In this document: piece by piece, positions 32,421 through 41,692 of the stretch | How the letters are laid out: every line of letters begins with the position of its first letter | Numbering within the stretch: position 1 is the first letter of the stretch | From: CBDCWT01 sp965223305 | Lineage (GTDB): Bacteria; Planctomycetota; Planctomycetia; Pirellulales; Pirellulaceae | Assembly: GCA_965223305.1 (NCBI GenBank) | Contig: CBDCWT010000080.1 | Location: 1 to 64,000, forward strand | Direction: 5' to 3' | DNA length: 64,000 bases | Made by a program: the position numbers and the translations under genes | The notes under the pieces: generated by a model | Told to the model about the DNA's origin: nothing | The model's database searches: none | What the model saw: the letters and a program-made list of their open reading frames with translations, nothing else

Positions 32421-33373
32421 CGCTTTTTCCCCCGGCGGTTCTTCCGGCGACGGGATCGCCCTCGGCGTGGAGCGTCGGGCGGGCCGTCGTCATCTGCCTC
32501 TTGTAACTCGGCGAAGAAACTCCCGAGACCATCCAGCAGATCGGCATTCATGCCACCCAAGTTGTCGGTATCTACGTCACCGAACTTCGTATCGTCCTCA
32601 TCCTGCTCCTCAACATGCTGCCCCTCGTCATCGCTCCGATCCTTCGGCGGAGCGGCGATCATGTTCAGTTCGAGGAGCGCTGTCAGTGTTCGTTGCGTGC
32701 TGCTCAAGATCTCTTGATCCCGCGGATCGCCGGACGAGCTGGCGAGTTCCATCGCAGCTCGCAAACTAGCCTCCGCCTTCGCCTGATTGTAAGCAAACGG
32801 CCCGCGGAGCAGTTCCAGGCGAGCCTCTAGACTGTGAAAGAACGCAATCTCAGGAAAACGCTTGGTTGCTTTGCGAGTCAGCTTCCGCAGCACGTCATCT
32901 TCATCCAGCTCCAACAGCAAAGCACAAACTTCCCGCAACTCCTCCGACTGCCAGCGCAGCCGAGAACATCGCTTCAAGTAGCCGAGCAGCTGGGTCACAT
33001 AGTCGCGAGCTGGGGCGTCCCGCGATCCCTCCTCGAGGTACGCCCGAACTAGTTTCGCCATAGCGCCAGCAGTGTCTCCGCGGCAGCGTCGCCGGAGCGA
33101 ATCGCTCCAGCGTTCCTCGTACAACCAGATTTCCTTCCGTGGCAATCGATAACGCCGGGCTTCGATCGCCATGAGCAGCCATAGGGGAGTCGGTTCCTCC
33201 AACTCTTGGTGAGCCTGTTCGATCAATTGCCGTGCGAGATCCGACCGGCCCGCGCGCGTTTCCAAGCAGGCTTTTCTTGCCAGCACTTCGCTGCTGCTGC
33301 TCGACGCCGGAAGCAAATCAGCGGCGGTCTCAAAACTCCGACCGGGCCCGAGCGAAGTCATCTTCCAGTGCAT
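32417..33373 (-). CDS. C-terminal part of TPR protein (frame-shifted continuation)
   Basis: The real coding starts within the 44-base overlap with the upstream frame, at the TTTT run 33332-33335 on the coding strand. Removing one T joins Ala-Arg-Ser-Glu-Phe of the upstream frame to Glu-Thr-Ala-Ala-Asp-Leu here. Content: TPR-like helices, then an acidic linker and a strongly basic Arg/Lys tail. It overlaps the J-like gene by ATGA. The shift could be a sequence error, a mutation or programmed at TTT-TGA. Confidence 0.7.
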   Translation of the reverse strand: MHWKMTSLGPGRSFETAADLLPASSSSSEVLARKACLETRAGRSDLARQLIEQAHQELEEPTPLWLLMAIEARRYRLPRKEIWLYEERWSDSLRRRCRGDTAGAMAKLVRAYLEEGSRDAPARDYVTQLLGYLKRCSRLRWQSEELREVCALLLELDEDDVLRKLTRKATKRFPEIAFFHSLEARLELLRGPFAYNQAKAEASLRAAMELASSSGDPRDQEILSSTQRTLTALLELNMIAAPPKDRSDDEGQHVEEQDEDDTKFGDVDTDNLGGMNADLLDGLGSFFAELQEADDDGPPDAPRRGRSRRRKNRRGKKR

Positions 33374-34898
33374 AGCACCGCGCCGCAGCCAAATGGGTTT
33401 CCCACAATCGCGCCGTCAACTGCCGGTCCAGCGGTCTCACTTGGCACGCGCGTGCCGCATACTGTTGCGCTGGAATCGGATCGTCCAAAGTCAGGTGCCA
33501 GTCGATCAGCTTGACGAGTGCTTCGACGTTGTCCGGTAGATGTTCGAGCAACCGCCGATAAACGTCAGCCGCCTTGTCGGGTTCATCCACCAAGTTATAT
33601 AGCTCCGCCAGCAGCGCGTAGGCGGCCACATGCTGCGGAGCCAACTCGAAACATTTCTCCAAGCACTGCTCTACCTCGCTGACGGCTTCTGCGATTTCAT
33701 CGTCGTGTGAGGCCCCACACATACAGTCACAGAGTCGTTCCGCCGACCTGCGGTAGGCTCTCGCGATGTGCACCCAGACCAAAGCCGATCCCACACGGCG
33801 GGCGAGCGGTTCGATTTGCTCGTTGCGAACGAGATCTTCGGCGTACGCGCGCCAGTAAACCAAGGAAGCCTGCCACGGCACATCGTCCGCGAAGTCTCGC
33901 ACTAGCGCCCGGGCTCGGTTCCAGTGGGGATCAATCGGTTCAGGATCGACGATTCGCGCCAGGCGTTCGACATCGGACGGATCTCCTTCCCGCACGACGT
34001 GGTCACACAGCCAGCGGATCAGTCGCCGCTCAAGTGAGGTATCGACTTGCCGCAGCTCAGGGCAAATCTCGGCAGCGAGCCGCAACGTCTCGGTGATGTC
34101 CCGCTCGCCGATTCTGCGTCGAAGCAAGTCCAATCGTTGCGACAGCAATTGGGAGCTGGGGCCTAATTCCACCCGCGTGATCTTGGAACGCAACTCAGAA
34201 TCGGCAGGATCGAGGCGTCGAGCTCCAGAAATGACCTCAAGTGGACGAGCGATACGAGCAGCCGCGCGGTGGGGATCAAGACGCGACCAGTTACGCTGCA
34301 TGCGTTCCGTGTCTTGCTCGTAGTAAGCGACGAGCCCTCGCACCAATAGCTTCCAGTCAGCGAAGGGGCTGTGTCGAGGAATGTCTTGCAGCTGGAGATC
34401 AGGCCCCGTGCTGGCTCCGTCGTAGACCGCCTCTAATGCCCGCCGCACAAGCTCCGAATGCGCGCGAACCTCCGGACTCGACCGCGGCCCCCGCTCGGGG
34501 TGCAACACCGAATAATCAGCGACCTTAGCAGCCCACTCCGCCGAGTCCAGTCGAACCAACTGTTCCTTCGGCAAGCGATCAAGCATTCCCACCCAAAGAA
34601 GCAAATCGGGGAGGGCCGCTTGAACTGACGCGTCAGATACTCCTAGCTCGAGCATGCTGTCGGCAACACCACGACAGGCATCGAAGTTGCCGAAGCGCTG
34701 TAACTGCTGCGCGCGGGCCATCGAGGCGAACTCCAGCAGGCGTCGGTGCTCTGGAGTCGGTTGCTGGCGGTAACAAGCCCTAGCGTCTTTGAGCGCCTGC
34801 TTATAGTTGCCTTGCTGCAGATTTCGCTGGATCTGAGACTGCGAAGCCTGCGGAGACGCCTTCCTCCGACGCTTTTTCGACTTAGCCTTAGACGCCAT
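33330..34898 (-). CDS. TPR-repeat protein of the Hsp70 operon (N-terminal part)
   Basis: 522 residues. A Lys/Arg/Ser-rich N-terminal tail (about 1-20) is followed by many TPR-like helical pairs (for example Tyr-Ala-Leu-Leu-Ala-Glu-Leu-Tyr ... Ala-Ala-Asp-Val-Tyr-Arg-Arg-Leu). The frame ends at TGA 33330-33332, directly after TTT, and continues one base on (see 32417-33373); together the protein is about 825 residues. First gene of the operon, it may deliver or hold substrates for the Hsp70; inferred from context. Confidence 0.8.
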   Translation of the reverse strand: MASKAKSKKRRRKASPQASQSQIQRNLQQGNYKQALKDARACYRQQPTPEHRRLLEFASMARAQQLQRFGNFDACRGVADSMLELGVSDASVQAALPDLLLWVGMLDRLPKEQLVRLDSAEWAAKVADYSVLHPERGPRSSPEVRAHSELVRRALEAVYDGASTGPDLQLQDIPRHSPFADWKLLVRGLVAYYEQDTERMQRNWSRLDPHRAAARIARPLEVISGARRLDPADSELRSKITRVELGPSSQLLSQRLDLLRRRIGERDITETLRLAAEICPELRQVDTSLERRLIRWLCDHVVREGDPSDVERLARIVDPEPIDPHWNRARALVRDFADDVPWQASLVYWRAYAEDLVRNEQIEPLARRVGSALVWVHIARAYRRSAERLCDCMCGASHDDEIAEAVSEVEQCLEKCFELAPQHVAAYALLAELYNLVDEPDKAADVYRRLLEHLPDNVEALVKLIDWHLTLDDPIPAQQYAARACQVRPLDRQLTARLWETHLAAARCYALEDDFARARSEF

Positions 34899-35276
34899 TC
34901 ATACTTCCATGCGAGGCGGGTAGATCTGAGAAAACTCGAATCTAGCCCATTGATGGTGTCTGGGCAACCCAAAACGGCGTGACCTTCTTGTAGCGAGTGC
35001 CGGAGGCCGAAACCAGCGGCGGAGAGATAGATATAGCCCGGCGCCGAGACTGAACTTCCCCAGCGGTCCAAACGTATCCAGAGCAATTGAGGCTTCGGAG
35101 CCCGCGCCAACGAGACGGCTATCCGCGCCGCGAGTCGCCAAGATGGCACGCGGATTGACTTGGGGTCGTTGGCGTGCCGAGAATAACTAAAGAATGGGTC
35201 CGTTGCTCGCAGGGCGAGCGACGGACGAGACTCCTGCCCGCGCGGGCAGACGCGGGATCGATCGGGAACTGCTGAT
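34899..35276. other. Divergent intergenic region
   Basis: Lies between the leftward TPR-Hsp70 operon and the rightward cytochrome gene, so promoters for both should be here. No clear heat-shock element (CIRCE or HrcA box) or sigma32-type promoter is seen. No gene supported. Confidence 0.45.
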
Positions 35277-37247
35277 ATGCAACAAGAATTCATGCCGCTC
35301 ATCACGGCGGGTGGTTGTGCGCTGCTCGCCTGGTTTCTGCTCAGGACGGTAGCTCGGCGCATCCGGATCGTGCTCGTCGTCACCGTGTTCCTCTGTGCTT
35401 GGGTCGGTGTGGTGATCTGGCAATCGGCGCGCGAGCCGGTGCAAACCGCGGACGGCCAGGACGTCGTGAAGTTGGAACAGGAACTTCGGCAAGCGAGTCT
35501 CTCTGAGCTGGCGCCGCTCCATCCTCGGCAATCCCCCGATGACGGCTATCTGTCTTCGCAGGCATGCTTGGAGTGTCATCCCGACAACCACCGAACTTGG
35601 AGCGCGTCCTACCACCGCACGATGACGCAGGTTGCAACGCCCGAGGCGGTTTTCGGCGACTTCGATGACAAAGAACTTGAATGGGCTGGCCAAAAGTTCC
35701 AGTTGCAGCAGCGAAATGGAGTCTGCTGGGTCGAGATGGACCGTCCCGCAGGCGAGGGGCGGGTCGAAGTACCGATCGTGATGACCACGGGGTCGCACCA
35801 TATGCAGGTGTACTGGTACCCCACAGGCCAAAAACGAGTCATCAAACAACTTCCCCTCGTTTATCTGAAGGATCCAGGCCGGTGGATTCCCAGAGATTCG
35901 TCGTTCCTACAACCGCCCAGCGTGTTCGGTGCCGAAACCGGGAACTGGAACCAATCTTGTATCAACTGTCACACCACCCACGGAAAACCGCGTCCCGATG
36001 GTGCCGGGGCGTGGGATTCAGAAGTCGGGGAATTCGGCATCTCCTGCGAAGCCTGCCACGGTCCTGGAAAACGGCATGTGGAATTGCACCGCAATTCCAG
36101 TTCGGTCGATCCGGATGAGGATCCAATCGTCAATCCCGCCAACCTCTCGAACCACCTGAGCTCTCAAGTTTGCGGGCAGTGCCATGGCTTTACGCTCGAT
36201 CTCAATGATCCAATCTACTTAGACGCCCAACAGAACGGGCGGCCATTTCGTCCGGGAGATGAACTGTCGGAAACACGCCACATCCTGCAAACGAACGAAG
36301 CCAGCAGGAAGTTCTTGGAGCAGTACATCGGGGACGAGGTCGAAGAGTACCTGCTCGGCCAATTCTGGACCGACGGTATGGTGCGCGTGACCGGCCGTGA
36401 ATACAACGGAGTCTCCGAATCGGCGTGCTTTCAGCGCGGAGAGCTGTCGTGCCTGTCGTGCCACTTACTGCACAAAAAGGACGACCCGCGGCCTTTGACC
36501 GAATGGACTGACGACCTACTACAGCCGGGCATGCGAGGGGATGACGGCTGTTTGCAGTGCCACGCGGCAAGCGACTACGGTCCTCTGCACACACACCACG
36601 TTGCCGAGTCGTCCGGTTCACGCTGTTACAACTGCCACATGCCCCACACTACCTACGGACTGCTCAAGGCGATCCGCAGCCACAAGATTACCTCCCCATC
36701 GGTCCTCGATGACATCGAAACGGGCCGACCGAACGCCTGCAATCTTTGCCATTTAGACAAGACGCTGGCCTGGTCCGCAGATCACTTGAATGACTGGTAT
36801 GGCCTCGAAAAGCCCGACTTGGACGAGGACCAAAAGACGATTGCTGGTTCATTGCTGACACTGCTGCGAGGCGATGCGGGCCAGCGGGCGCTATTGGCTT
36901 GGAACATGTCGTGGCAGCCGGCAATCGAGGTCTCGGGAGCGGACTGGCAGGCGCCTTTCCTAGCGTGCCTGTTCCAAGACCCGTACGATGCCGTGCGGTT
37001 CATCGCCTACGAATCGTTGCAACGTCTGCCGGGTTTCGCAGACTTTCCCTTTGACTTTGTTGCGGCGGAAGGTGACCGCCTGCTCGCACGCGATCAAGCG
37101 ATCCAGCTGTGGCTGGCGGGTCGGGTTCGCAACCCCGGCCGCTACGGCCCGGAACTTCTGATTGATGCCAGTCGGGGCTTGCAGGTCGGACTGGTGAATC
37201 GGCTGTTGAACGAACGGGATAATCGGGCAGTGAACCTGGCGGAATAG
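35277..37247 (+). CDS. Octahaem cytochrome c family protein
   Basis: 656 residues. Two N-terminal hydrophobic segments (about 8-50) anchor it or act as signal. Eight Cys-x-x-Cys-His haem sites follow: CLECH, CINCH, CEACH, CGQCH, CLSCH, CLQCH, CYNCH and CNLCH, with extra His residues for distal ligands. The layout resembles the cytochrome c-554/multihaem family (DUF in many planctomycetes). It would act in periplasmic electron transfer; the donor and acceptor are unknown. The last 100 or so residues are haem-free and helical, HEAT-like. Confidence 0.85.
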   Translation: MQQEFMPLITAGGCALLAWFLLRTVARRIRIVLVVTVFLCAWVGVVIWQSAREPVQTADGQDVVKLEQELRQASLSELAPLHPRQSPDDGYLSSQACLECHPDNHRTWSASYHRTMTQVATPEAVFGDFDDKELEWAGQKFQLQQRNGVCWVEMDRPAGEGRVEVPIVMTTGSHHMQVYWYPTGQKRVIKQLPLVYLKDPGRWIPRDSSFLQPPSVFGAETGNWNQSCINCHTTHGKPRPDGAGAWDSEVGEFGISCEACHGPGKRHVELHRNSSSVDPDEDPIVNPANLSNHLSSQVCGQCHGFTLDLNDPIYLDAQQNGRPFRPGDELSETRHILQTNEASRKFLEQYIGDEVEEYLLGQFWTDGMVRVTGREYNGVSESACFQRGELSCLSCHLLHKKDDPRPLTEWTDDLLQPGMRGDDGCLQCHAASDYGPLHTHHVAESSGSRCYNCHMPHTTYGLLKAIRSHKITSPSVLDDIETGRPNACNLCHLDKTLAWSADHLNDWYGLEKPDLDEDQKTIAGSLLTLLRGDAGQRALLAWNMSWQPAIEVSGADWQAPFLACLFQDPYDAVRFIAYESLQRLPGFADFPFDFVAAEGDRLLARDQAIQLWLAGRVRNPGRYGPELLIDASRGLQVGLVNRLLNERDNRAVNLAE

Positions 37248-37299
37248 GAGTTCGTACGGCTCCGCAGGAGCGTCGCCCTCCCGTTAGGGGAACAAACCG

Positions 37300-38253
37300 A
37301 TGGAACTCGTCCAGGAAATCGCGCATGCACGGCGTCGGATCGGCGGGCTCGTCCGTGAAACTCCCGTTGAGCGATCACGTTGGCTGAGCCGACTCTCAGG
37401 CTGCGACGTCTATCTTAAGTTGGAGAACTTCCAACATACGGGCTCCTTTAAGGTTCGCGGCGCGCTCAACAAGCTGGCAGCAATCGGAGACGCGACGACA
37501 ACCGGAATCGTGGCTGCCTCGGCTGGGAACCACGGCGCCGGGATCGCCTATGCCGTCGCCAGTCGCGGCGGAGAGGGCATTGTCTTTCTGCCTGAACAGG
37601 TGGCTTCGGAACGGATCGACACCATCGCAGACTACGGACTGACGGTGACTCAGCAGGGACAAGATTGCCTGCAAACGGAGATCGCGGCACAGCGGTACGC
37701 CGAGGAGAAGGGGTGGACCTATGTTTCGCCGTACAACGACCAGGAGGTGATTGCCGGGCAGGGGACGATCGGCGTGGAGCTCGTCGAACAGATCGGCGAA
37801 TTTGACGCCGCCTTCATAGCGCTTGGCGGCGGCGGATTGATTTCCGGCGTGGCCACGTATTTGAAATCTGTGTTGCCCCGGGTGCGCATCGTCGCCTGCT
37901 CGCCGGAGAACTCTCCTGTCATGCATCTCTCGATTCCGGCGGGTCGGATTCTGGAGGTACCAACAACCAACACGCTTTCGCACAGTACTGCTGGTGGGGT
38001 CGAGCCTGACTCGATCACGCTGGACATCTGCCGTCGTGTCGTGGACGACCGCGTGTTGGTGACGGAGAACGAAATCCGCGAGTCGATGGGCATGTTCATC
38101 GATCGGCAACAGATGTTGATCGAAGGCGCCGCGGCGGTTGCCTGCAGTGCTATGTTGAAGGAGTCAGCAAAGTTCGCTGGACAAAGAGTTGTCGTGCTGA
38201 TCTGCGGGGCAAATGTCTCTCGAGAACAGTTGAAAGACGTTGTGGGATCTTGA
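37300..38253 (+). CDS. PLP-dependent threonine dehydratase/serine racemase-like enzyme
   Basis: 317 residues, fold type II PLP enzyme. Lys51 in Gly-Ser-Phe-Lys-Val-Arg-Gly binds PLP; Ser-Ala-Gly-Asn-His-Gly (about 68-73) and Gly-Gly-Gly-Gly-Leu-Ile-Ser-Gly hold the cofactor phosphate. It lacks the C-terminal ACT-like regulatory domain of biosynthetic IlvA, so it is closer to catabolic threonine ammonia-lyase or serine racemase. It lies 52 bases after the cytochrome gene on the same strand; no functional link is evident. Confidence 0.88.
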   Translation: MELVQEIAHARRRIGGLVRETPVERSRWLSRLSGCDVYLKLENFQHTGSFKVRGALNKLAAIGDATTTGIVAASAGNHGAGIAYAVASRGGEGIVFLPEQVASERIDTIADYGLTVTQQGQDCLQTEIAAQRYAEEKGWTYVSPYNDQEVIAGQGTIGVELVEQIGEFDAAFIALGGGGLISGVATYLKSVLPRVRIVACSPENSPVMHLSIPAGRILEVPTTNTLSHSTAGGVEPDSITLDICRRVVDDRVLVTENEIRESMGMFIDRQQMLIEGAAAVACSAMLKESAKFAGQRVVVLICGANVSREQLKDVVGS

Positions 38254-38305
38254 GTCGGCGCGCTCCGACGCTTCGATCAAGTGCGGCCAACCAACCGCGC
38301 ATCGG

Positions 38306-39607
38306 TCAGTCGTCAGCTCCAATGCAGAACAGATGCCGCTCGCCCCGAATGTAGATACTTCTGCCTGAGACGGCGGGTGAGGCATAACAGAACTCGCCGA
38401 GAGTGTTCTTGGCCACCACGTCCAGCTGAGGCCCAGGGCGGACGACCGTCATGACCCCATCATCCGCCTGCAGGTAGACCAGCTGGTTCGCCGCCACAAG
38501 CGATGTGCTATAGTGCCGCCCCAACCGCTCCTTCCACAGTCGGTCGCCCGTCGCGGCATCGAAGCAGTTAACTGTACCGCGGTCGTCCGCGACGACTAGG
38601 TAGCCATCGAGCACAACCGGTGAAGGCACGTAGCACCTAGCGCTGCGGATGTGCCAGGCAATGCGGGTCCCGACGTCCTGGTCGACTCCGGGTCGCAACG
38701 CCATAACGTGATGAGTTGGAAACCCGGCAGCCAAGAAAAAAAGATCGCCGTCAAACACCATCGACGCCACAAACTGCTCCGTCGGACCGTCGATGGTCCA
38801 ATGCAGAGAGCCGTCCCTCGGATCGTAGCTGGAAACACTGCGGTCGCCCGAGAGGACCATTTGAGTCCGACCTGCGACCTCACGGATGATCGGAGTCACA
38901 TAACTTCGCGTCTGATGGGCTCTAGGTGTCTTCCACACAGTTTTTCCGGTCCGGCGGTCCAGCGCTACGATGTAGGAATCGCCATCATGGTCGCCGTTGA
39001 CGATGACCAGGTCCTCGAAGAGCACCGGGCTGCTGCAGAAACCATGGACACTGACAAACTCGCCGGGCCGTACCAGCCACTTTTGGTGACCCTCAAAGTC
39101 ATATGCCGCCACAACCATTTGGCCCACGGTAACCGGCCGCTGCCGACTGACGTTGCGTGCCGCCACGGTCCGGCCGTCGGTTTCTAGAAACGTCACAAAG
39201 ACCAACTGCCCGTCCGTGACCGGAGTGCTGGACGCGTGGCTGTTGAGGTTGTGCTTTGTTTCTAGCGGCGCAGAAATGACCGTACGCTTCCACAGCACCT
39301 TGCCGCTGCTGCGGTCCAAGCTGATCAGGACGCGACTCTCGCTCTCGAGCACACAGGTCGCTAGAAAGATGCGATTGCCCCACACGATCGGCGAAGCGTG
39401 GCCCTCCCCAGGAGTCGGCACTTTCCATCTCACGCCGTCACCGGTTTCACCGTCCCAGCGAACGGGGACGTCTGTCTCGAGACTTGACCCGTCCCCGCGT
39501 GGACCTCGCCAACCAGGCCAGTTTTCAGCGGATCCGGCCACCGGCAGGGTTAGAATGCCGCTCAACAAGAGGCCGGCGCGAGTCAAGTAGGAGAGGCGCA
39601 AGAGCAT
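38306..39607 (-). CDS. Secreted PQQ-type beta-propeller protein
   Basis: 433 residues from ATG 39607 (signal peptide Leu-Leu-Arg-Leu ... Val-Ala-Gly-Ser-Ala follows; an earlier in-frame start would place about 50 residues before it). After the signal comes Trp-Pro-Gly-Trp-Arg-Gly-Pro-Arg-Gly-Asp-Gly, the usual opening of planctomycete PQQ-like propellers, then repeats with Asp-Arg-x-Thr-Gly-Lys-x-Val-Trp and Asp-Ala-Ala-Thr-Gly-Asp-x-Leu-Trp (quinoprotein tryptophan-docking motifs). Probably periplasmic; no catalytic dehydrogenase residues identified. Confidence 0.8.
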   Translation of the reverse strand: MLLRLSYLTRAGLLLSGILTLPVAGSAENWPGWRGPRGDGSSLETDVPVRWDGETGDGVRWKVPTPGEGHASPIVWGNRIFLATCVLESESRVLISLDRSSGKVLWKRTVISAPLETKHNLNSHASSTPVTDGQLVFVTFLETDGRTVAARNVSRQRPVTVGQMVVAAYDFEGHQKWLVRPGEFVSVHGFCSSPVLFEDLVIVNGDHDGDSYIVALDRRTGKTVWKTPRAHQTRSYVTPIIREVAGRTQMVLSGDRSVSSYDPRDGSLHWTIDGPTEQFVASMVFDGDLFFLAAGFPTHHVMALRPGVDQDVGTRIAWHIRSARCYVPSPVVLDGYLVVADDRGTVNCFDAATGDRLWKERLGRHYSTSLVAANQLVYLQADDGVMTVVRPGPQLDVVAKNTLGEFCYASPAVSGRSIYIRGERHLFCIGADD

Positions 39608-40254
39608 CGCGATTACGTTCAACGGTTGGCAGTCGCCTGCCGGTGGACTGGCGAGCATCAAGGGAACCTCTGCTAGGACATCCAACGACCGCCCACTCTC
39701 TTGGCTGGGAGGTGCTGAGTATCTTGAATTTCGGCGAGCTGCCCGGTAGGCAAGCACAAAAGCCTACTCTACCTGTGTTTTAAGTGCAAATCACAGGAGC
39801 CTGTCAACGGCCAGCTGCGATCGCGGGCCGCGCGACAGAAACTGGCGCGGTGGGCTCGGCTCGTCAGGCAAGCGCTGCCGTGGCGTTAGCGGGAACTTGC
39901 CTGCCCACGTGCTGCGGCGCAAGCCGCCGCGTATCATAACTTCTCTCTGACTCTCTCCCCCAGTAAGGAGGTCGTGCAGCTTTTGCGCTTCATGCAGTCC
40001 AACAAACTCTGGCGAGCAGCAGCAGTTCGGCTACGCTCCAAATCAGCCGCTGGGCGTTAGCCCACGGTTTCCCAGCGAAACCGACGCGTAGCGTCCGGGG
40101 AGGGCTCCCCCTCTCCGGCCCTTTGGGCCGACTCTCCCCGAGGGGAGAGTGAAGAAAGACGAAATCGCGCACCAAGTCAGAAGCTGCACGACCTCCAAGC
40201 TGGGGGACGCTACCGCGAAGCACCTTTCAGAACCGAATTCCGGAGTCCTGCCTG
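39608..40254. other. Intergenic region with dispersed repeats
   Basis: No gene supported. It contains the intergenic repeat seen at 59.3-59.6 and 62.7-63.6 kb in reverse orientation (AATCAGCCGCTGGGCGTTAG, about 40046-40065) and a CTCTCC/GGAGAG hairpin around 40110-40150. Confidence 0.5.
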
Positions 40255-41502
40255 ATGGCAGTGCCTATCAAGACGTTACCGATTGCCGAGCGTTGGGACT
40301 GTACTCGCTGTGGGCAGTGCTGCCGCGGCAGTGTGATTCCTTTAAGCGAACAGGACCTGGCCAAATTGCAGCGGCAAAACTGGGCTGAACATCCGGAACT
40401 GAGTGGCGTCAAGACAACCATCAAGGTCGGCGGCCGATCGGGGAAATACCAGCTCGCACGACGTGACGATGGAAGCTGTGTTTTCCTGACTGCGGACGGC
40501 CATTGCCGCATTCACGCAGAACACGGGGCCCAGGCAAAGCCGCTTGTCTGCCGGATGTTCCCCCTACAGGTCGTTCCGCAAGAGCAACACGCCGTACTCA
40601 CATTGCGGCGCAGTTGCCCCGCGGCGGCGGCCGATTCAGGACGCGAGCTATCGCAGCATCTGAGCTCGGTCAAGAAACTGGTGAGGGACGCCGATTGGTT
40701 CGACCAGACGATTCAACCTCCTGCGGTGACGCGCCGCTTTCGGGGCGAGTGGAGCGGATTTGTCCGCGTAACCCAGTCGTTGAACCGGCTACTTACCGAC
40801 CAGAAATATCCGCTCGTGCGGCGGCTCGCTCACGGTGTGCTTTTCTGCTCCTTGCTGGACAAATGCCGCCTGCAGCGGCTTGCTCCTGACGCAGTCGATG
40901 AACTGCTCGAGTTGCTAGAAGAAGCCACCCCTGAAGAAGCAGCCGATCTGTTTCGAGACCGGCGGCCTCCCTCCCGCGCCTCGACAGTGCTCTTTCGCCA
41001 AATCGCGGTCGAGTACATGCGGCTTCATCCCCGGTACCACGTGACTGAGTCGTGGCGCGAGCGATGGCGGCTGATGCAGATCGCGTTCGTTGTCACGCTC
41101 GGCGGCAGGCAGGTGCCGCGCCTGGTTGCCGACCTTCCGGATCGCAAGTTCTCTGAATTGGAAGCCCCGCTGGGACCACTCCCCGAATCAGTTCAGCAGC
41201 CCTTTGTCCGCTTCTACGAGGCCAACGCTGCCTCGCAGCAATACCTCATGGCGACCCGTCGCCGATGGACGCTGACCGAGTCGTTCCGCGCTACCGCGCT
41301 CGCATATCCAGTTGGCTTATGCCTCCTCCGCTGGCTCTGCGGCGGCCGCACGCCAACACCGGAGGATGCCGTTGAGGTCATCACAATGATCGACCGGGGA
41401 CAGGGCTTCCGCTCGCTGGTCAGCGGCCATCACCGGCGACGGATCTCTGCGCTCACCGCCACCGATCAGCTTGGAAGAATCATGGCCTGGTATTCCCGCT
41501 AG
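40255..41502 (+). CDS. Cysteine-cluster (YkgJ/DUF-type) protein
   Basis: 415 residues. The N-terminal metal-binding cluster has Asp-Cys-Thr-Arg-Cys-Gly-Gln-Cys-Cys (15-23), Gly-Ser-Cys-Val-Phe, Gly-His-Cys-Arg-Ile-His and Pro-Leu-Val-Cys-Arg-Met-Phe-Pro, the YkgJ/flagellin-lysine-methylase-type pattern for zinc or iron. The 280-residue C-terminal part is helical and unassigned. Function unknown. It ends 12 bases before the MITE duplication. Confidence 0.75.
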   Translation: MAVPIKTLPIAERWDCTRCGQCCRGSVIPLSEQDLAKLQRQNWAEHPELSGVKTTIKVGGRSGKYQLARRDDGSCVFLTADGHCRIHAEHGAQAKPLVCRMFPLQVVPQEQHAVLTLRRSCPAAAADSGRELSQHLSSVKKLVRDADWFDQTIQPPAVTRRFRGEWSGFVRVTQSLNRLLTDQKYPLVRRLAHGVLFCSLLDKCRLQRLAPDAVDELLELLEEATPEEAADLFRDRRPPSRASTVLFRQIAVEYMRLHPRYHVTESWRERWRLMQIAFVVTLGGRQVPRLVADLPDRKFSELEAPLGPLPESVQQPFVRFYEANAASQQYLMATRRRWTLTESFRATALAYPVGLCLLRWLCGGRTPTPEDAVEVITMIDRGQGFRSLVSGHHRRRISALTATDQLGRIMAWYSR

Positions 41503-41518
41503 CTCGGAGGACTGTTAA

Positions 41519-41692
41519 CCCGGATTATTCATGAAGATCGTCGCGAGAGGTTGTAAGTACGTTCGCGGCAAGGAAGGCGAGCAATTCTTCCGCAGGCGTA
41601 TTGAAGCAATACGTCGAGGGAGAATTGCGAAGCATGACGAAGCCACGGATGGACTTACGACCTCGCAGCAGATCGCTCATGAATAATTCGGG
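41519..41692 (-). mobile_element. MITE copy 2 (174 bp, opposite orientation)
   Basis: Termini CCCGGATTATTCATGA and TCATGAATAATTCGGG, flanked by TTAA (41515-41518, 41693-41696). Inverted relative to copies 1 and 3. It lies between convergent gene ends and provides the last codons and the TGA (41677-41679) of the giant surface protein. Confidence 0.9.

Noticed and set aside
35187..35849. A 220-residue leftward frame over the cytochrome gene
   Set aside because: Antisense to a gene with eight haem motifs; composition of a shadow frame.
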